Origin: an uncultured Clostridium sp.
GTDB lineage: Bacteria > Bacillota > Clostridia > Lachnospirales > Anaerotignaceae
Direction: 5' to 3'
DNA: 9,756 bases
NCBI GenBank assembly: GCA_947246775.1
Contig: CAMXTM010000059.1
Location: 1 to 9,756, forward strand
Shown here piece after piece: positions 6,973 through 9,756 of this stretch (its first letter is position 1; the number at the start of each line of letters is the position of its first letter). Both the position numbers and the translations under genes were made by a program. The notes beneath the pieces are model-generated. The model was not told the DNA's origin, did not search any database, and saw nothing but the letters and a program-made list of their open reading frames with translations.

Positions 6973-6989
6973 TAGGGAGATGATTATTT

Positions 6990-8759
6990 ATGGATATACA
7001 AGTATATAAAACAATTGAAGCAATTGCAGATAAATATACAAATGAATTGAAAAAGAAAATTGATTTACGTACTGAAGAAATGAAAGAAGATGATAATTCA
7101 CATTATCTTATCTATCAAGTTTTAGGTATTTCAAATGAAGAAGGTAACTTAATTGATTTTTATCAAAATAAAGGACGATTTTTATATAAATATGCAGGTG
7201 CATTTCTCGAAGAAGCTGCTACTGTTTGCATAAAACATAAATATCCTAATGCTTTAAAAACTAAAATTCCAAATACTTTAGGTAGTCGCCCCAAAAATTT
7301 TGAGATTGATTGTTTAGTTGATTATCTAGCACATGAAATAAAATGGAGAGATGCTACAACAGATGGTGATCACATTACAAAAGAACATACTCGTGTTAAA
7401 GTAATTCATAAAAAAGGTTTTGTCCCTGTAAGAGTAATGTTTTATTATCCACAAAGAACACAAGCAAAGCAAATACAAGAAACTTTAAAAACGCTTTATC
7501 AAGGTATCAATGGACAATACTATAGTGGTGATGATGCATGGCAATATATTAAATATTGCAAGTACTCGAAAGGTGAATTTGTAATGCTATATCATGATGA
7601 CTGTTTAAATGTATTAAAAACAATTGATAATGAATCAATTGATATGATTTATCTTGACCCACCATTTTATACACAAAGTAATCAAAAATTATGCAATACA
7701 GATGGAAAACAATACGAGTTTTTAGATGTTTGGAAATCTCGAAAAGAATATTTAGATTTTATGAATATCCGTTTATTGGAAATGAAAAGAGTACTAAAAA
7801 CGTCTGGTACTATCTTTTTACATTGCAATACTTCTGCTTCACATTATTTACGTATATTACTTGATAATATTTTTGGTGAAAATAATTTTAGAAATGAAAT
7901 TATTTGGTATTATAAAAGATGGTCAAATTCTCAAAAAAGTTTGTTACCTGCTCATCAAACAATATTATTTTACTCTAAAACGAATAAATATAAATTTTTT
8001 ACATTATATCATGAATATTCACCGACTACTAATATTGATCAAATTTTACAAGAACGTCAACGCAATAAAATGGGAAAAGTGGTCTATAAGCGTGATGCAA
8101 ATGGAAATATTATAGTTTCAAAAGAGAAAAAAGGAGTTCCTATGTCAGATATATGGGAAATTCCATTTTTAAATCCAAAGGCAAAAGAAAGAACAGGTTA
8201 TCCTACTCAAAAACCAATAGAACTATTGGAACGTATTATTAAATTAAGTACAGAAAAAGATGATTGTGTTTTAGACCCTTTTTGTGGAAGTGGAACAACC
8301 TTAGTTAGTGCAAAGTTACTTGATAGAAAATTTATTGGAATAGATACAAACCTAGAAGCAATTAAACTATGTCAGCAAAGGTTGGAAATGCCCTTTAAAA
8401 CAAATTCAAATTTGTTAAAAGTAGGAGCAAATGAGTATAAAACAAAAACAGAAGAAGAGTTATCTATATTAAAACAATTCGATTGTGACATTGTGCAGAG
8501 AAATAAAGGAATAGATGCATTTTTAAAAAAATATTATTTAAATGCTCCTGTTGCAATAAAAATTCAAAAAAAAGAAGAAACTTTTATAGAAGCTGTCCAA
8601 TTGCTTAATAAAGCAGCTACAAATAAGCATTGCAGTTTTATGATTTTAATTACTTATGAACAACATTGGAAAAATAATGATTCTATTATTCCCAAAAATA
8701 TGATTATTATTACTCGCTATGAAACACAATTTCAAAATATGATTCAGGAAATATATTAA
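6990..8759 (+). CDS. Single-chain restriction-modification protein: ApaLI-like endonuclease fused to a beta-class DNA methyltransferase
   Basis: A 589-residue protein with three parts. Residues 1 to about 190 resemble ApaLI-family type II endonucleases: FYQNKGRFLYKYAGAFLEEA, then EID (105-107) and EIK (116-118) as a PD-(D/E)XK core, then WRDATTDGDHITKEHTR and VRVMFYYP. Residues 199 to about 460 are an amino-methyltransferase of beta order: motif IV DPPF (223-226), a variable target-recognition segment (about 340-400), motif X YPTQKP (404-409), and SAM motif I DPFCGSGTT (429-437) with FIGID. DPPF rather than SPPY favours N6-adenine. Residues about 465-589 show GID (507-509) and QKK (526-528), an Mrr-like spacing. 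It should cut unmodified DNA and methylate the same site; GTGCAC is inferred only from the ApaLI name family. AGGGAG lies ten bases before the ATG. It interrupts the trmR-U32 operon and is much more AT-rich than both neighbours. The methyltransferase call is firm; the nuclease family is likely. Confidence 0.85.
   Translation: MDIQVYKTIEAIADKYTNELKKKIDLRTEEMKEDDNSHYLIYQVLGISNEEGNLIDFYQNKGRFLYKYAGAFLEEAATVCIKHKYPNALKTKIPNTLGSRPKNFEIDCLVDYLAHEIKWRDATTDGDHITKEHTRVKVIHKKGFVPVRVMFYYPQRTQAKQIQETLKTLYQGINGQYYSGDDAWQYIKYCKYSKGEFVMLYHDDCLNVLKTIDNESIDMIYLDPPFYTQSNQKLCNTDGKQYEFLDVWKSRKEYLDFMNIRLLEMKRVLKTSGTIFLHCNTSASHYLRILLDNIFGENNFRNEIIWYYKRWSNSQKSLLPAHQTILFYSKTNKYKFFTLYHEYSPTTNIDQILQERQRNKMGKVVYKRDANGNIIVSKEKKGVPMSDIWEIPFLNPKAKERTGYPTQKPIELLERIIKLSTEKDDCVLDPFCGSGTTLVSAKLLDRKFIGIDTNLEAIKLCQQRLEMPFKTNSNLLKVGANEYKTKTEEELSILKQFDCDIVQRNKGIDAFLKKYYLNAPVAIKIQKKEETFIEAVQLLNKAATNKHCSFMILITYEQHWKNNDSIIPKNMIIITRYETQFQNMIQEIY
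7569..7586 (+). promoter_or_regulatory. Candidate internal translation start for a free methyltransferase
   Basis: Inside the fusion gene, AAAGGTGA (7569-7576) precedes an in-frame ATG (7584-7586, Met199) by seven bases. Met199 opens MLYHDDCLNVLKTI, which looks like the natural N-terminus of a stand-alone methyltransferase (compare typical starts such as M-x-GDCLEVL). Initiation here would give a 391-residue protein lacking the nuclease. The sequence shows the site; its use is inference. Confidence 0.4.
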
Positions 8760-8768
8760 AATTTTTAT

Positions 8769-8781
8769 AAGTATTTTATAA
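8769..8781 (+). repeat. Right copy of the 13-base direct repeat
   Basis: AAGTATTTTATAA, identical to 6960-6972. Collapsing the two copies into one would leave trmR and the U32 gene 63 bases apart with the U32 ribosome binding site intact, which is a plausible ancestral arrangement. Confidence 0.6.
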
Positions 8782-8809
8782 ATATAATTAACAGATAAAG
8801 GAGAATAAA

Positions 8810-9756
8810 ATGATACAAAAACCAGAATTATTAGCACCAGCAGGAGATTTAGAAAAATTAAAAATAGCTGTACTTTATGGTGCAGATGCAGTATATATTG
8901 GTGGGGAAGCATACAGTTTAAGGGCAAAAGCAAAAAATTTTGATATAGAAAAAATGAAAGAGGGCATTGACTTTGCTCATGCACATGGCGTAAAAGTATA
9001 TGTTACAGCAAATATTTATGCCCACAATGCAGATTTTGATGGCATGGCGGAATATTTTAAGCAAGTGCAGGAAATCGGCGCAGATGCTGTTTTAATATCT
9101 GATTTAGGTGTATTTTCTGTAGCAAAAGAAGCAGCGCCTAATTTAGAAATACACGTTTCAACGCAGGCAAATAACACTAACTACAAAAGCGCTCAAATGT
9201 GGTATCAGTTAGGGGCAAAAAGAATTGTAGTAGCAAGAGAGCTTTCTCTAAAAGAAATCAAGCAAATTTGCCAAAATATACCACAGGATATGGAAGTAGA
9301 GGCATTTGTACATGGTGCTATGTGTATTTCTTACTCTGGAAGATGTCTTTTGAGCAACTATTTAAGCGGACGTGATGCCAACAAAGGCGCTTGCGCCCAC
9401 CCTTGCAGATGGAAATACCATTTAGTAGAAGAAACCCGTCCAGGGGAATATATGCCAATAGAGGAAAACGAAAGAGGTACTTATATTTATAACTCAAAAG
9501 ACTTATGTATGTTGGAGCATATACCAGATTTGATAGAGGCAGGCATTATTAGTTTTAAAATTGAGGGCAGAATGAAAACGCCTTTTTATGTAGGAACAGT
9601 CATAAAAGCATATCGTATGGCAATAGATGACTATTTTGAAGACCCACAAAAATATCAAAAAAACATTGCTTTTTATATGGAAGAAGTTTCAAAGGCAAGC
9701 CACAGAGACTATACAACTGCGTTTTATTATGGTAAGCCAGACGGCAACCAACAAGT
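8810..9756 (+). CDS. trhP: U32-family protein, TrhP-like tRNA hydroxylation factor (3' end outside window)
   Basis: The gene starts at ATG with AAAGGAG (8797-8803) six bases upstream, and runs open through 315 codons to the window end. Family members are usually about 400 residues, so roughly three quarters is present. Visible features are the N-terminal PELLAPAGDLEKLKIAVLYGADAVYIGG, the STQAN motif, and the U32 signature EAFVHGAMCISYSGRCLLSNYL. Candidate iron-sulfur cysteines are 172, 179, 195, 199 and 233. Despite the old name peptidase U32, characterised members of this branch (TrhP) act with prephenate-derived chemistry to make 5-hydroxyuridine at tRNA position 34. TrmR then methylates it. 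Its position after trmR, with only the restriction-modification gene between, supports this role. YhbU/UbiU-type functions are alternatives, but they are less likely in this context. Confidence 0.85.
   Translation, partial: MIQKPELLAPAGDLEKLKIAVLYGADAVYIGGEAYSLRAKAKNFDIEKMKEGIDFAHAHGVKVYVTANIYAHNADFDGMAEYFKQVQEIGADAVLISDLGVFSVAKEAAPNLEIHVSTQANNTNYKSAQMWYQLGAKRIVVARELSLKEIKQICQNIPQDMEVEAFVHGAMCISYSGRCLLSNYLSGRDANKGACAHPCRWKYHLVEETRPGEYMPIEENERGTYIYNSKDLCMLEHIPDLIEAGIISFKIEGRMKTPFYVGTVIKAYRMAIDDYFEDPQKYQKNIAFYMEEVSKASHRDYTTAFYYGKPDGNQQ

Noticed and set aside
6968..6973. Perfect TATAAT just before the restriction-modification gene
   Set aside because: No -35 box lies 16-18 bases upstream, and transcription from it would start around 6980, after the ribosome binding site at 6974-6979. 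It is also part of the AT-rich repeat.
6990..8759. A multi-gene defence island (separate specificity subunit, controller protein or abortive-infection gene)
   Set aside because: Only this one gene lies between trmR and the U32 gene. No transposase, integrase, tRNA site, toxin or second defence gene is visible in the window.
8646..8984. 112-residue - strand frame across the end of the restriction-modification gene and the start of the U32 gene
   Set aside because: It spans two real genes and a gap in antisense, is rich in Leu/Phe/Ile from reverse-read AT codons, and has no start signal.
1..9756. Avoidance of GTGCAC (ApaLI site) as evidence for the enzyme's specificity
   Set aside because: I saw no GTGCAC by eye, but only about one is expected in a window of this size and composition, so absence says nothing.

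Overview
The window looks like a chromosomal segment of a low-GC Firmicute, most likely an anaerobic Clostridia/Lachnospiraceae-type bacterium. The basis is strong AGGAGG-type ribosome binding sites, A/T-ending codons, tightly packed operons, and the block mltG - trmR - U32 peptidase. That block matches the Bacillus subtilis yrrL-yrrM-yrrN/O neighbourhood. The species cannot be read from the sequence.

Layout. (1) Positions 1-1180, + strand: the 3' part of aroD (type I 3-dehydroquinate dehydratase), an unrecognised 211-residue protein, and a strong intrinsic terminator. (2) Positions 1178-4567, - strand: a probable four-gene operon, in transcription order folC, a 63-residue small protein (ATGA overlap with folC), a membrane protein with a zinc ribbon and TPRs, and a DUF3592-like membrane protein. 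(3) Positions 4568-4926: a 359-base AT-rich divergent intergenic region with a compound hairpin, a palindromic operator-like site and a good promoter facing right. (4) Positions 4927-9756, + strand: mltG (endolytic murein transglycosylase), trmR (tRNA hydroxyuridine methyltransferase), a 589-residue restriction-modification fusion protein, and the first 315 codons of a U32-family gene (TrhP-like) that runs off the window end.

TrmR and TrhP are known partners in making 5-methoxyuridine at tRNA wobble position 34, so trmR and the U32 gene belong together. The restriction-modification gene between them is an intruder. It is visibly more AT-rich than its neighbours, has no link to tRNA modification, and is flanked by a perfect 13-base direct repeat (AAGTATTTTATAA) in the two intergenic gaps.

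The most interesting item is that fusion protein. Its N-terminal ~190 residues look like an ApaLI-type PD-(D/E)XK restriction endonuclease. The middle is a beta-class amino-methyltransferase with DPPF before the FxGxG-type motif. The C-terminal ~125 residues carry a GID...QxK pattern like an Mrr-type nuclease fold. An internal AAAGGTGA + ATG lies exactly at the nuclease/methyltransferase junction and could allow separate production of a free methyltransferase. All family assignments are from reading motifs, not from database searches.
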